Assembly (NCBI RefSeq): GCF_000312425.1
Contig: NZ_HE997181.1
Location: 4,158,045-4,222,044 of the forward strand
DNA from: Reyranella massiliensis 521
GTDB taxonomy: Bacteria > Pseudomonadota > Alphaproteobacteria > Reyranellales > Reyranellaceae
Direction: 5' to 3'
Length of the DNA: 64,000 nt
Made by a program: the position numbers and the translations under genes. Below, piece by piece: positions 30,975 to 39,580 of this stretch (position 1 is the first letter of the stretch; the number at the start of each line of letters is the position of its first letter). Below the pieces are notes generated by a model. It made no database searches. It was not told the DNA's origin and saw nothing but the letters and a program-made list of their open reading frames with translations.

Positions 30975-31939
30975 GCCGGCTTCTTTGCCATGCCGGTTTC
31001 TTTCAGGATCGGCACGAGTTGCTCTTCGAGCGACTTCAGGAGCGCGCCATAGTCCTTGCCGTTACGATAGATCGCCTGAATGCCGAGCTTGGTGATCTGG
31101 CTGGTCACCGACTCGTCCTGCATCACGTCGGCCAGCGCCTTGTCCATGCGCTCCTTGATCGCCGGATCGACACCCTTCGGGAAGGCATAGCCGAACGGAC
31201 CGTTGGTGACGGCATTGAAACCCAGCTCGCGCAGGGTCTTCACGTCCGGATAGTCAGGCCAGCGCGCCTCGGCCGCCGAGGCGAGGAAGCGCAGCTTGCC
31301 GGCCTCGATCTGCGGCCTCATCTCGGTAACGGTCTGGATGACGGCATCGACGTGGCCGCCGATGGCTGCCGTCACGGATTCGACGCCGCCCGGGAAGACG
31401 ATCCAGCGGAACTTGGCGCCCGTCAGCTTCGCAAGCTGGAACATCGCCACGACGTTGGTCACGTTGTTGGAGCTGTAGGTGAGCTGCTTCTGCTTGCCCT
31501 GAGCGATCAAGTCTTCGATCGACTTGATCGGACCGTCGGCGCGGGCGCCGATGCCGTAACGAAGGGCGGCGACCTGACCGATGATGTCGAACGCCTTCCA
31601 CGGTTCGTAGCTGACATTCATCATGTTGGGCACGGCGATGTGGCTGGAGATCGCCACCAGGCCGAGCGTGTGGCCATCGGGAGTCGATTGCGCCAGGGTC
31701 GTCGGACCGAGCGCGCCGGCGCCGCCCACGACGTTCTTCACGATGACGGTCGCGTTCAGCCGCTTCTCCAGCGCCTGCGCGATGATGCGTGCGGTGAGGT
31801 CCGTCGAGGCGCCCGGCGCATTGGGATTGATCAGCGAAATCTCGCGGCTCGGCCACTTGCTCGATTGTGCGATAGCAGGCGCAGCCACTGCCATTGCCGC
31901 CAATGCGGTGCCGCCACGCAGCACGGTTCTACGGTACAT
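30971..31939 (-). CDS. tctC: tripartite tricarboxylate transporter binding protein (Bug family)
   Basis: 322 residues from the ATG at 31939, preceded by a strong GGGAGGGAAGG; an upstream GTG is less likely. The N-terminus YRRTVLRGGTALAAMAVAAPAIAQ is a signal peptide with a twin-Arg flavour. The mature protein has Bug motifs: the pocket segment LINPNAPGASTDLTARIIA, VVKNVVGGAGALG and GPFGYAFPKGVDPAI. It captures an organic acid in the periplasm and delivers it to TctAB. First gene of the operon; a 155-bp gap upstream presumably holds the promoter. Confidence 0.94.
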   Translation of the reverse strand: MYRRTVLRGGTALAAMAVAAPAIAQSSKWPSREISLINPNAPGASTDLTARIIAQALEKRLNATVIVKNVVGGAGALGPTTLAQSTPDGHTLGLVAISSHIAVPNMMNVSYEPWKAFDIIGQVAALRYGIGARADGPIKSIEDLIAQGKQKQLTYSSNNVTNVVAMFQLAKLTGAKFRWIVFPGGVESVTAAIGGHVDAVIQTVTEMRPQIEAGKLRFLASAAEARWPDYPDVKTLRELGFNAVTNGPFGYAFPKGVDPAIKERMDKALADVMQDESVTSQITKLGIQAIYRNGKDYGALLKSLEEQLVPILKETGMAKKPA

Positions 31940-32094
31940 CTTACCTTCCCTCCCTTTGTTGCCCGCGACAGTGAGTGCCACCGGCGCGATGGGTCAAGGG
32001 AGCCGTACCGGCACGCGAACGCATGCGTCCTTATGCGACGCGAAGATTGTGCTGCGTGCTACAGGGCCTATCGCACTGCGGCGTCTCGCGCGGT

Positions 32095-32706
32095 TCAGCC
32101 GGCGGCGCGGACTTCGGCGGAGCGATCCCAGATGTTGGGCTGTTCGCGATTGGTGTAGCCCGAGACGAAGAGATTGGGATTGCCCGTCTTCACGTCGAAC
32201 GTGTGCCGCCGCACCGCACCGATATTGCCGCCATAGACGTGGATGCTGATCGAGCCGCGATCGGCGAGGGCGTTGGTCACCTGATGGATGTCGCCCACCG
32301 CCGGCACCAGCACTTCGACGTCGCCCGGTTCGAGCTTGGTGAGCTTGCCCGGCACCAACGCGCCGGTCTCGGGATGACGCGAGAAGGCGAGCGACGTTTC
32401 CGAGCCGCGCAGCATGCCGACCAGCCCCCACATCTGATGATCGTGCACCGGCGTGTTGGCACTCGGCGCCCAGACGAAGCTCACGACACAGAAGCGCTCG
32501 AACGGATCGCACCATAGAAGATTCTGCGCATAGCCGTGCGCCGGCACTTTCGCGGCGCTTTCCGGCAGCCAGTCGTCGTGCTTCACCAGCTCGGCCAGCA
32601 GCTTGGCGCCGACTTCGACAGTCGCGCCCTCGTCCTTGTCCTGCCACGCGCCGCCGGTAAGCGATGTCATGTCGCCGATGAAACGGCGCAAACGGTCGAT
32701 GGTCAT
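32095..32706 (-). CDS. cysteine dioxygenase-type thiol dioxygenase
   Basis: 203 residues from the ATG at 32706, which overlaps the stop of the upstream CoA-transferase gene (ATGA). A cupin of the cysteine dioxygenase / 3-mercaptopropionate dioxygenase family: iron ligands in PVHDHQMWGLVGML (His-x-His) and VGDIHQVTN, and the conserved SISIHVYGG near the C-terminus. It would oxidise a small thiol to its sulfinate with O2. The coupling to a class III CoA-transferase suggests the two act in one catabolic route, perhaps of a sulfur-containing acid; which thiol is not decidable by eye. Confidence 0.88.
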   Translation of the reverse strand: MTIDRLRRFIGDMTSLTGGAWQDKDEGATVEVGAKLLAELVKHDDWLPESAAKVPAHGYAQNLLWCDPFERFCVVSFVWAPSANTPVHDHQMWGLVGMLRGSETSLAFSRHPETGALVPGKLTKLEPGDVEVLVPAVGDIHQVTNALADRGSISIHVYGGNIGAVRRHTFDVKTGNPNLFVSGYTNREQPNIWDRSAEVRAAG

Positions 32707-33866
32707 TGCGCGACCTTTCTCAAGAAAGATGAACCGAACACCGATTCGGTATCGGCGCCGAGAGCCGGCGGATCGCGCCGCTTGGCGAGATCGGTGCCGG
32801 AAATGCGAACCGGGCTGCCGAATGTCCGCGTCTTCACGCCGGACGGCAGCTCCATCTCCTCGATCCAGCCCATGTGCTGGACCTGCGGATCGGCGAGGAT
32901 CTGACTGTAACTGTTGATGCGGCCCTGCGGCACGCCCGCCTTCTCGAAGGCAGCAAGCCAATGGTCGACGCCCTTCTTGGCGAACTCTACCTCAAGCAAA
33001 TCCTTCAGCGCGATTTGGTTGGCCGCGCGTAACTGCGTTGTGGCGAAGCGCGTGTCGGCCAGCAGATCGGGCCGGCCTACAACTTCGGTCACCGACTGCC
33101 AGAGCTTGTTGTTGCCCGCGGCTATGACGAAATATCCATCGCCCGCCTTGAAGGCCTGATAGGGCGCGTTGCGCGGATGCGCCGAGCCCAGCTTCTTGGG
33201 ATCGCGGCCGGTGCCGAAGAATTCGCTGGTCTGCAGCGCCGCCATGCCGAGGCTGCAGCCCAACATCGAGGCATCGATATGCGCGCCCGCCCCGCCTCCG
33301 GCGACGCGACGCAGGACCGAGACGATGGTGAAGGCGGCGTAGAGGCCGGTGCCGACGTCGGAAACCGGCACGCCGCATTTCACGGGGGCGCCCTCGGGCT
33401 CTCCGGTCACGCTCATGATGCCGCTCATCGCCTGCACCGTGACGTCGAAGCCACCCTCGCCCGAGCGCGGCCCGCTCTGGCCGAACGCCGAGATCGAGCA
33501 GTAGACGAGGCCGGGCTTCTCCTCGCGAAAGGACTCGTAGCCCAGCCCCAGGCGATCCATCACGCCGGGCCGGTTGTTTTCCAACACCACGTCGGCCGAC
33601 AGCACGAGTTGGCGTGCCGCCGCCTTGTGCGCCGGATTCTTGAGATCGAGAACCACCGAACGCTTGTTGCGGTTGATCGAGGCAAAGTTCTCGCTGTAGC
33701 CGCCGTTGGCGCCTTCGGTGATGGGCGGCCATTGCCGCATCATGTCGCCATCGGGCGGCTCGACCTTGATCACCTCGGCGCCAAGATCGGCCAGCAACAT
33801 GCCGCAATAGGGACCTGCCAGAACCTGGCAGAACTCGACAACTCTCACGCCCGACAGCGGCTGCAT
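32703..33866 (-). CDS. class III CoA-transferase (CaiB/BaiF family)
   Basis: 387 residues. The N-terminal MQPLSGVRVVEFCQVLAGPYCGMLLADLGAEVIKVE is the classic family opening, followed by NRNKRSVVLDLK, a probable catalytic Asp around VQAMSGIMSVTGEP, and the C-terminal MGWIEEMELPSG. Members move CoA between carboxylic acids by a glutamyl/aspartyl-anhydride mechanism. It is translationally coupled to the thiol dioxygenase gene. A tct transporter lies downstream in the same direction, so uptake, CoA activation and thiol oxidation may concern one substrate (inference). Confidence 0.93.
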   Translation of the reverse strand: MQPLSGVRVVEFCQVLAGPYCGMLLADLGAEVIKVEPPDGDMMRQWPPITEGANGGYSENFASINRNKRSVVLDLKNPAHKAAARQLVLSADVVLENNRPGVMDRLGLGYESFREEKPGLVYCSISAFGQSGPRSGEGGFDVTVQAMSGIMSVTGEPEGAPVKCGVPVSDVGTGLYAAFTIVSVLRRVAGGGAGAHIDASMLGCSLGMAALQTSEFFGTGRDPKKLGSAHPRNAPYQAFKAGDGYFVIAAGNNKLWQSVTEVVGRPDLLADTRFATTQLRAANQIALKDLLEVEFAKKGVDHWLAAFEKAGVPQGRINSYSQILADPQVQHMGWIEEMELPSGVKTRTFGSPVRISGTDLAKRRDPPALGADTESVFGSSFLRKVAQ

Positions 33867-33918
33867 TTCCTGTTACGTCTCCCGACTCAGCGCCCAGCTC
33901 CTTTGCTCTATAGAGAGC

Positions 33919-35772
33919 TTAGTGGCGTCCGTCCTGCGGCGCGTAGCGCGGCCAGTCGTGCGAGGCGATCTGGTCGAGCGACGGCGTCGGCTGCCCCATC
34001 CTGATCTGATACATCCAGTAATTGGTCAGCACGCGCTGTACGAAATCGCGCGTCTCGTGGAGCGGGATCGAGGCAATATAGAGCAGCGGATCCTGCGAGG
34101 CGTTTAGCGAGTTGTCCCAACGCATGACATTGCCGGGTCCGCCGTTGTAGCCGGCTGCCGTGCGAACCAGATTGCCGTCGACCTCGTTGAGCAGCATCGA
34201 AATATAGGCTTGGCCCAGCGCCACGTTGGTCGACGGGTCCCAGGGGTTGGCGCCCGCGGTCTCGGGCGCATAGCGCGCCGAGACCGCGCGTGCGGTCGCC
34301 GGCATGAGCTGCATCAGGCCCATTGCGCCGACATAGGAGCGCGCTTTCGGATTAAAGGCCGATTCCTGCCGCATGAAGCCGTAGACCAGCGCACGGTCGA
34401 CGATGAAGCCGCCCATCGGCTGCCAGGACGGGATGGGATACATCGCGCCGTCGTAGCCCTTGATGTTGTGGCGTTGATCCCAGTTGGCGTTGCCGACGCG
34501 CACCGCCAGCGCCGGGAGGTCGGCCTTGAGCGCCAGCGCCATCACCGCCTCGATATAGGCGGGGTCGTTGTCGATGGCGGCGGCGAAGAGTTCGCGTTCC
34601 GCGGCGGTCGTGGCCCCGAGCTGCAATAACCCCAGGGCGCGCCGCGCCGCTCGATCGTTTCGCAGCAGGTCGGCCTTCTTGCGATCGAGCGCCGGCACGT
34701 CCCAGTCGGGCTGGATCTGCATGCCGAGCGCCTTCTGCGCCACGAGGCCATAGAAGGTCCGGCCGTGGAGCGCCGCACGCTTGAGGTAGGGCGCGTATTT
34801 CTGCGGATTGCCGGCCAGCAGGTTGGCGCGCGCCGCCCAGAACGAGCCGGCCGACAAGGTCCATGACGAGGCCTGATCGGGCGAGGCATCGGCCACCAGT
34901 TCGAAGCGCCGTGCGGCTTCGGCCATGTTGCCGCGCGTAAAGGCCTGGAGAGCGGCCGTCCAATTGGCGTCGGGCGGCATGCCGACCTCGACCGGGACCT
35001 GGACGCCGCGCTGCGGATCGGCTTCGAGCTGGCGGGTGCGCATGCGGCCTCGCCACAGCTCGACCTCCTGCGGGCCGAGCACGTCGACCGTCGACTTGCG
35101 GTCGAGCAGCACGAAGGCGGCATTGAAGCCGCCATCGTCGGCCATGGTCTGCAGGCGTGCGCGCAGGTCGGCGGCCTGGCTTGCATCAGCGCCGCGTACC
35201 GTGCGGGCGGCCGCGAAGGTGGGCGACGGCTGGGCTTGGCCGACGAAGCTCGCAGGCGTCAGCTCCGGTCCGCCCGGCGTGCGGCGAGCAAGAGCGAGGC
35301 GGTAGACCGCCGGCGCATCGGGATGGTCGTTGTATTCCTGGAGCCAGGCGGCGAGCTGGTCGTAGCGTGCCTGATAGTTGGGCGCGAGCAGGCGCTGGGC
35401 GCCGACATAGCCCATCAACAGCTTGTCCTTGAGCTGGGCGATCTCGGCGTCGGCCTGCGACCAGCTCCCGCTCGCCTGCGCCTGGAAGATGCGCCGGTAG
35501 CGGTCGCGACTCTCGTTGTCGAGAACGGTCGGCAGATCGGCAACGACCGCCGCCTCGTCGAGTTCGATGATGGGCGGCGGCGGCACGAAGACCGGCGCCC
35601 GGGCCGCTGCTGGACGAACCGCCTGCCGCGCCGCAGGTCGGGCGATAGCAGGCTTGGCCGCCGCAGGCTTGGTTGCCTGCAGCTTGGCCGGCTTTTTCGT
35701 GGGCTGCGCCGAGGCGGAAACGGCCATCAAGGCGACCGCACCGATCATCACGGCAGAAACGATCGTTTTCAT
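33919..35772 (-). CDS. soluble lytic murein transglycosylase (Slt family)
   Basis: 617 residues. A Sec signal (MKTIVSAVMIGAVALMAVSASAQ) is followed by an Ala/Pro/Lys-rich linker with repeated AAKPA-type units (about 25-60), a long alpha-superhelical domain (about 75-440) and the C-terminal catalytic SLT domain: the catalytic Glu is in GFMRQESAFNP, then GAMGLMQLMPATA and AAGYNGGPGNV. It cleaves the MurNAc-GlcNAc bond of peptidoglycan with 1,6-anhydro ring formation in the periplasm. It is divergent from the cupin-rhodanese gene with 74 bp between starts. Confidence 0.94.
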   Translation of the reverse strand: MKTIVSAVMIGAVALMAVSASAQPTKKPAKLQATKPAAAKPAIARPAARQAVRPAAARAPVFVPPPPIIELDEAAVVADLPTVLDNESRDRYRRIFQAQASGSWSQADAEIAQLKDKLLMGYVGAQRLLAPNYQARYDQLAAWLQEYNDHPDAPAVYRLALARRTPGGPELTPASFVGQAQPSPTFAAARTVRGADASQAADLRARLQTMADDGGFNAAFVLLDRKSTVDVLGPQEVELWRGRMRTRQLEADPQRGVQVPVEVGMPPDANWTAALQAFTRGNMAEAARRFELVADASPDQASSWTLSAGSFWAARANLLAGNPQKYAPYLKRAALHGRTFYGLVAQKALGMQIQPDWDVPALDRKKADLLRNDRAARRALGLLQLGATTAAERELFAAAIDNDPAYIEAVMALALKADLPALAVRVGNANWDQRHNIKGYDGAMYPIPSWQPMGGFIVDRALVYGFMRQESAFNPKARSYVGAMGLMQLMPATARAVSARYAPETAGANPWDPSTNVALGQAYISMLLNEVDGNLVRTAAGYNGGPGNVMRWDNSLNASQDPLLYIASIPLHETRDFVQRVLTNYWMYQIRMGQPTPSLDQIASHDWPRYAPQDGRH

Positions 35773-35846
35773 GCCCTACCGTAGTTTGACTTGCCCTAGG
35801 GCGACAAGCGCCCGCCTCGCTATACTGCACCCAAACGGAGGAGCAA

Positions 35847-38048
35847 ATGACCCTGCATCAGGAGCGCGCCGCGGCGGTACGGCGCTTGATCGACGAGGCC
35901 CGGCAGATCGAAAAGGGCGGCGTCACCTATGCCAACCTCGACAAGATCGGCGGGCTGCTGGCCTCACTGGCCAGCCGGGCCGACCTCTTCCCGCAGGAGG
36001 AGTTCCCGCTGGGCGCCGACGGCGGCATCTACCGCCTGAGCGAGGACCCCGACCACCGTTTCGCCCTCTACGCCTCGGCCGGCGGGGCCGGCAAGAAGGT
36101 GCCGCCGCACAACCACACGACCTGGGCGATCATCGCCGGCGTCCATGGCGCCGAGCGCAACGTGGTCTACGAGCGGCTCGACAATGGCGACCGCGAGGGC
36201 TTCGTGCAGCTCCGCGAGGCGCCAGCCAAGGAAAAGACCCTGCGCCGTGGCGACGTGATCGCCTACCTGCCGGACGACTTCCATCACATCGAGACGCCGG
36301 TCGGATCGGGCGATGCCCTGCATCTCCACTTCTACGGGTTGAGCCTGGAGCAGCTTCCCGATCGCGTGACGGTCGACCTGGCGGCCGGCACCTCCAAGCG
36401 CTTCATGGCCAAGGCCAAGATCCTGACGCCGGTTCTTACGGTGCAGCAGGTCAAGGCGATGCTGCAGTCGGGTGAAGTCTTCGCTTTCTTCGACGTGCGG
36501 GAAGAAGGCGAGTTCTCGACCCAGGGCCATCCGCTGTTCGCGACGCCGCTCCCCCTCTCCCGGCTGGAGCCGCGGGCGCTGGCACTGCTGCCCGATCCCG
36601 GCACCCGCATCGTCTTGATGGACAGCGGCGACGATGCCCAGGATCCGCAATGGGCCGGCCGTGCCAACCGCGCCGCCGCCAAGCTCTCCCAGCTCGGCTA
36701 CACCAACCTCTCCGTCGTGAAAGGCGGGCTGAAAGCCTGGCGCGACGCGGGCTACGAGGTCTTCACTGGCGTCAACGTGCCCAGCAAGGCGTTCGGCGAG
36801 GTCGTGGAGCACGAGAACGACACGCCGCGCATTGATGCCGCCGACCTGCAGAAGCTGGTCGACGCCAAGACCGACCTGGTGATCCTCGATTCGCGGCCGA
36901 TGCCGGAGTTCAACAACATGTCGATCCCGGGCGGCGTCGACTGCCCCGGCGCCGAACTGGTCTATCGCGTGAAGGACTTCGCGCCGAACCCCGAGACCCT
37001 GGTGGTCGTCAACTGCGCGGGCCGCACCCGCTCGATCATCGGCGCGCAGTCGCTGATCAACGCCGGCCTGCCCAACAAGGTCATCGCGCTCAAGAACGGC
37101 ACGATGGGCTGGCACCTCGCCGGCCTCAAGGTCGCTCGCGGCGAGACCAAGAGCTTCGGCCCGCAAGGGCCCGAAGCCGCCAAGTTTGCCCAGGCCGCGG
37201 CCGCCGACATTGCCCAGCGCATGGGCGTGAAGAAGATCGACAGAGCCGGCCTCGACAAACTCATCGCAAGGGGCGGCCCGCTCTACCGCCTCGACGTGCG
37301 TGATCCTGCCGAGTATGGCCAGGGCCACCTCAAGGGCTTCCGCCATGCTGCCGGCGGCCAGCTCGTACAGGCAACGGATCAATATGTCGGCGCGCGCAAT
37401 GCCACGATCGTCCTGCACGACAATGACGGCGTGCGCGCCACCATGACGGCGCACTGGCTGATGCAGATGGGTTGGGCCGAGACTTACGTCCTCGACCACA
37501 AGCCGGCCGCATCCGAACTCACGACCGAGGCCGAGCCGCGCTTTCCCGCGGGCTTCGCCCTGCCGAAGGTGGACACGGTAGCGGCAGCCGACCTGCACAA
37601 ACAGCTCGCCTCGACCCTGGTCATCGACCTCGACACGAGCCTCCGGTACCGCGACGGCCACGTCCCGGGTGCCTGGTTCGCCGTCCGCGCCGGTCTTGCC
37701 CGGTCCATCCCGGAAATGCTGAAGAAGCAGGCCGGGGTGACGCGCATCGTGCTGGTCTCGTCCGATGCTGAGATCGCCACCCTCGCCGCCCCGGAAGCAG
37801 CCGAAGCCGCAGAGGGGCTGCCGGTCGCCATTCTGCAGGGCGGCTTTCGGGCCTGGCGCGATGCCAAGCTCCCGGTCGAGACAGGTCAGGTCCGAATGGC
37901 GGATCCGCCGACCGACGTCTGGTACCGCCCGTACGACTTCAAGGAGGATGTCGAAGCTGCCATGCGGCAGTATCTCGATTGGGAGGTCGACCTGGTGCCG
38001 CAGGTGGTCCGCGACGGCGATGCGAGGTTCCAGGTTCTGAAGCGCTAG
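35847..38048 (+). CDS. cysteine-dioxygenase-like cupin fused to four rhodanese domains
   Basis: 733 residues with no signal peptide. Residues 1-180 form a cupin like cysteine/3-mercaptopropionate dioxygenases: PPHNHTTW with His88 and His90, Glu103 nearby, and His146/His147 in DDFHHIE. Four rhodanese modules follow at about 195-310, 325-435, 460-560 and 570-690. Only the second has a Cys at the active loop (Cys390 in NCAGRTR); the others show Asp or Ser there (MDSGDD, HDNDG, VSSDA), so they are probably non-catalytic. GGLKAWRDAGYEV and GGFRAWRDAKLPVE are typical rhodanese ends. A thiol could be oxidised by the cupin and sulfur moved by the Cys390 domain, but no substrate is known to me. The start follows GGAGG. 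Confidence 0.9.
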   Translation: MTLHQERAAAVRRLIDEARQIEKGGVTYANLDKIGGLLASLASRADLFPQEEFPLGADGGIYRLSEDPDHRFALYASAGGAGKKVPPHNHTTWAIIAGVHGAERNVVYERLDNGDREGFVQLREAPAKEKTLRRGDVIAYLPDDFHHIETPVGSGDALHLHFYGLSLEQLPDRVTVDLAAGTSKRFMAKAKILTPVLTVQQVKAMLQSGEVFAFFDVREEGEFSTQGHPLFATPLPLSRLEPRALALLPDPGTRIVLMDSGDDAQDPQWAGRANRAAAKLSQLGYTNLSVVKGGLKAWRDAGYEVFTGVNVPSKAFGEVVEHENDTPRIDAADLQKLVDAKTDLVILDSRPMPEFNNMSIPGGVDCPGAELVYRVKDFAPNPETLVVVNCAGRTRSIIGAQSLINAGLPNKVIALKNGTMGWHLAGLKVARGETKSFGPQGPEAAKFAQAAAADIAQRMGVKKIDRAGLDKLIARGGPLYRLDVRDPAEYGQGHLKGFRHAAGGQLVQATDQYVGARNATIVLHDNDGVRATMTAHWLMQMGWAETYVLDHKPAASELTTEAEPRFPAGFALPKVDTVAAADLHKQLASTLVIDLDTSLRYRDGHVPGAWFAVRAGLARSIPEMLKKQAGVTRIVLVSSDAEIATLAAPEAAEAAEGLPVAILQGGFRAWRDAKLPVETGQVRMADPPTDVWYRPYDFKEDVEAAMRQYLDWEVDLVPQVVRDGDARFQVLKR

Positions 38049-38100
38049 AGAGGGCCGAAAGTGCTTGGAATTCCGGGCCTTGGCACATCGTCGCGTGTGC

Positions 38101-38129
38101 TTGACACCCAACGGGCCTGCCAATAGGTT
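38101..38129 (+). promoter_or_regulatory. sigma70-type promoter of the F0 ATP synthase operon
   Basis: A perfect -35 TTGACA (38101-38106), a 17-base spacer and a -10-like TAGGTT (38124-38129) lie ~75 bp ahead of atpI. The expected transcript would begin near 38136 and its leader contains arms GGTTCCG (38126-38132) and CGGAACC (38151-38157), which could pair if transcription starts a little upstream. It is the best-looking promoter in the window. Confidence 0.65.
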
Positions 38130-38203
38130 CCGGCGCGTTTTTCACTGATACGGAACCGTCGTGGAACTGGTGCGGTGGAAAGCCCGGAGCGGAACATCCG
38201 GTT

Positions 38204-38542
38204 ATGGCCGAGGACGAGCGAAAAGCGACGCCTGACGACCTGGACAAGCGCCTTGAAAGCGTACGCCAGGCCTATCGGAAGGGTGTTGGTGGACGGTCGT
38301 CGAAGCCTGCAACAAGCGCCGGGGGCGAAAAGCTCGGCGTCGGTATGCGGGTGGCGGTCGAACTGGTAGCCGGCGTCGTGGCGGGGGCTTTCCTCGGCCT
38401 GATGGCGGACAGGTGGTTGGGGACAAAACCCTGGCTGCTGATCGTAGGTTTCGTGCTCGGGTGCGGGGCGGCATTCTTGAATGTCTACCGGGTCGCGCAG
38501 GCTGAAGAGCGGCGCGGCAAGAGCCCGCCAAGTGCAGAGTAG
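38204..38542 (+). CDS. atpI: AtpI/AtpZ-like F0F1 ATP synthase assembly protein
   Basis: 112 residues. A charged N-terminal half (DDLDKRLESVRQAYRKG) is followed by two membrane segments, VAVELVAGVVAGAFLGLMAD and WLLIVGFVLGCGAAFLNVYR, the pattern of AtpI proteins. AtpI helps c-ring assembly and may take part in Mg transport in other bacteria. It is the first gene after the promoter and lies 22 bp ahead of atpB. Alphaproteobacterial F0 operons start in this way. Confidence 0.88.
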   Translation: MAEDERKATPDDLDKRLESVRQAYRKGVGGRSSKPATSAGGEKLGVGMRVAVELVAGVVAGAFLGLMADRWLGTKPWLLIVGFVLGCGAAFLNVYRVAQAEERRGKSPPSAE

Positions 38543-38564
38543 ACGGATTTGGGGATAGTTTATC

Positions 38565-39293
38565 GTGGCCAGCCCGGTTGAGCAGTTCGCTATCCAGAAC
38601 CTAAGCGCCCCGCTGTTCAGCATCGGCGGCCACGAAATCGCCATCACCAATTCGGCAGTGTTCATGTTCGCGGCAGTGGCCGTGTCCTCCGTCCTGCTGG
38701 TGGCCGGAGCGGGCAAAGCGGCGATGATCCCCGGCCGTTTCCAGGCGATGTCGGAGCTCTTCTACGAGTTCATTGCCAATATGGTTCGGGACAATGTCGG
38801 CACCGCCGGCAAGAAATTCTTCCCGTTCATCTTCACGCTTTTCATCTTCACGCTGTTCGGCAACGTGCTGGGGCTGATCCCTTACGGCTTCACCTTCACC
38901 AGCCACATCGCTGTCACGTTCTTCATGGCGTTCGTGGTGTTCATCGCCGTGACGCTGATCGGCATCTTCAAGCACGGCCTGCATTTCTTCTCGCTGTTCT
39001 TCCCGCATGGCGCGCCTCTTTTCACGGCGCCCATCCTGATCCCGATCGAGATCGTCTCTTATCTCAGCCGGCCGATCAGCCTGTCCGTCCGACTTTTCGC
39101 GAACATGACCGTGGGGCACGTGCTGCTGAAGGTGCTGGCCGGCTTCGTCGTGGCGCTCGGCATCTTTGGCGTCGTGCCGCTGGCCGTCCTCGTGGCGATC
39201 ACCGCGCTTGAGCTGCTGATTGCGCTGCTGCAGGCCTACATCTTCACGATCCTCTGCTGCATTTACCTGAACGACGCGCTGCATCTGCACTGA
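38565..39293 (+). CDS. atpB: F0F1 ATP synthase subunit a
   Basis: 242 residues from a GTG start at 38565. Five to six membrane helices make the stator half of the proton channel. The essential Arg lies in SLSVRLFANM, and the last helices have LELLIALLQAYIFTILCCIYLNDA. The N-terminus MASPVEQFAI matches alphaproteobacterial AtpB. Second gene of the F0 operon; the GTG start could lower its output relative to subunit c. Confidence 0.97.
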   Translation: MASPVEQFAIQNLSAPLFSIGGHEIAITNSAVFMFAAVAVSSVLLVAGAGKAAMIPGRFQAMSELFYEFIANMVRDNVGTAGKKFFPFIFTLFIFTLFGNVLGLIPYGFTFTSHIAVTFFMAFVVFIAVTLIGIFKHGLHFFSLFFPHGAPLFTAPILIPIEIVSYLSRPISLSVRLFANMTVGHVLLKVLAGFVVALGIFGVVPLAVLVAITALELLIALLQAYIFTILCCIYLNDALHLH

Positions 39294-39347
39294 TCGCCGC
39301 GCCCGTAACCATCCACCCAGTCAACGTTTGCTAAACAGGAGACAGAA

Positions 39348-39572
39348 ATGGACGCCTCAGCCGCCAAGTTTATCGGTGCTGGCCTCGCCGCCATCGGCAT
39401 GATCGGCGCCGGTATCGGCGTGGGCAACGTGTGGGCCAGCTACATCACGGCTCTGTCGCGCAACCCGGCCTCGAAGGCTGAAATCGGCGCGAACATCTGG
39501 ATCGGCTTCGCCGTCACCGAGGCCATCGCGCTGTTCGCGCTGATCGTCGCGCTGATCGCCCTCTTCGCCTGA
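39348..39572 (+). CDS. atpE: F0F1 ATP synthase subunit c
   Basis: 74 residues, two membrane helices joined by the polar loop RNPASK (38-43). The proton-carrying acid is Glu58 in FAVTEAIALFA; no sodium-type Gln is seen in the first helix, which has the GxGxG packing motif GAGIGVGNVW. It forms the rotating ring. The start follows AGGAGACAG, a strong ribosome binding site, in keeping with the high copy number of this subunit. Confidence 0.98.
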   Translation: MDASAAKFIGAGLAAIGMIGAGIGVGNVWASYITALSRNPASKAEIGANIWIGFAVTEAIALFALIVALIALFA

Positions 39573-39580
39573 GTTCGATC

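Noticed and set aside
28761-31052. 763-codon plus-strand frame opposite tctA and tctB
   Set aside because: The product is very rich in His, Gln, Arg and Asp, the usual antisense image of a hydrophobic membrane protein, and tctA/tctB are convincing.
35964-38123. 719-codon minus-strand frame opposite the cupin-rhodanese gene
   Set aside because: Antisense shadow; the plus-strand frame holds clear cupin and rhodanese motifs.
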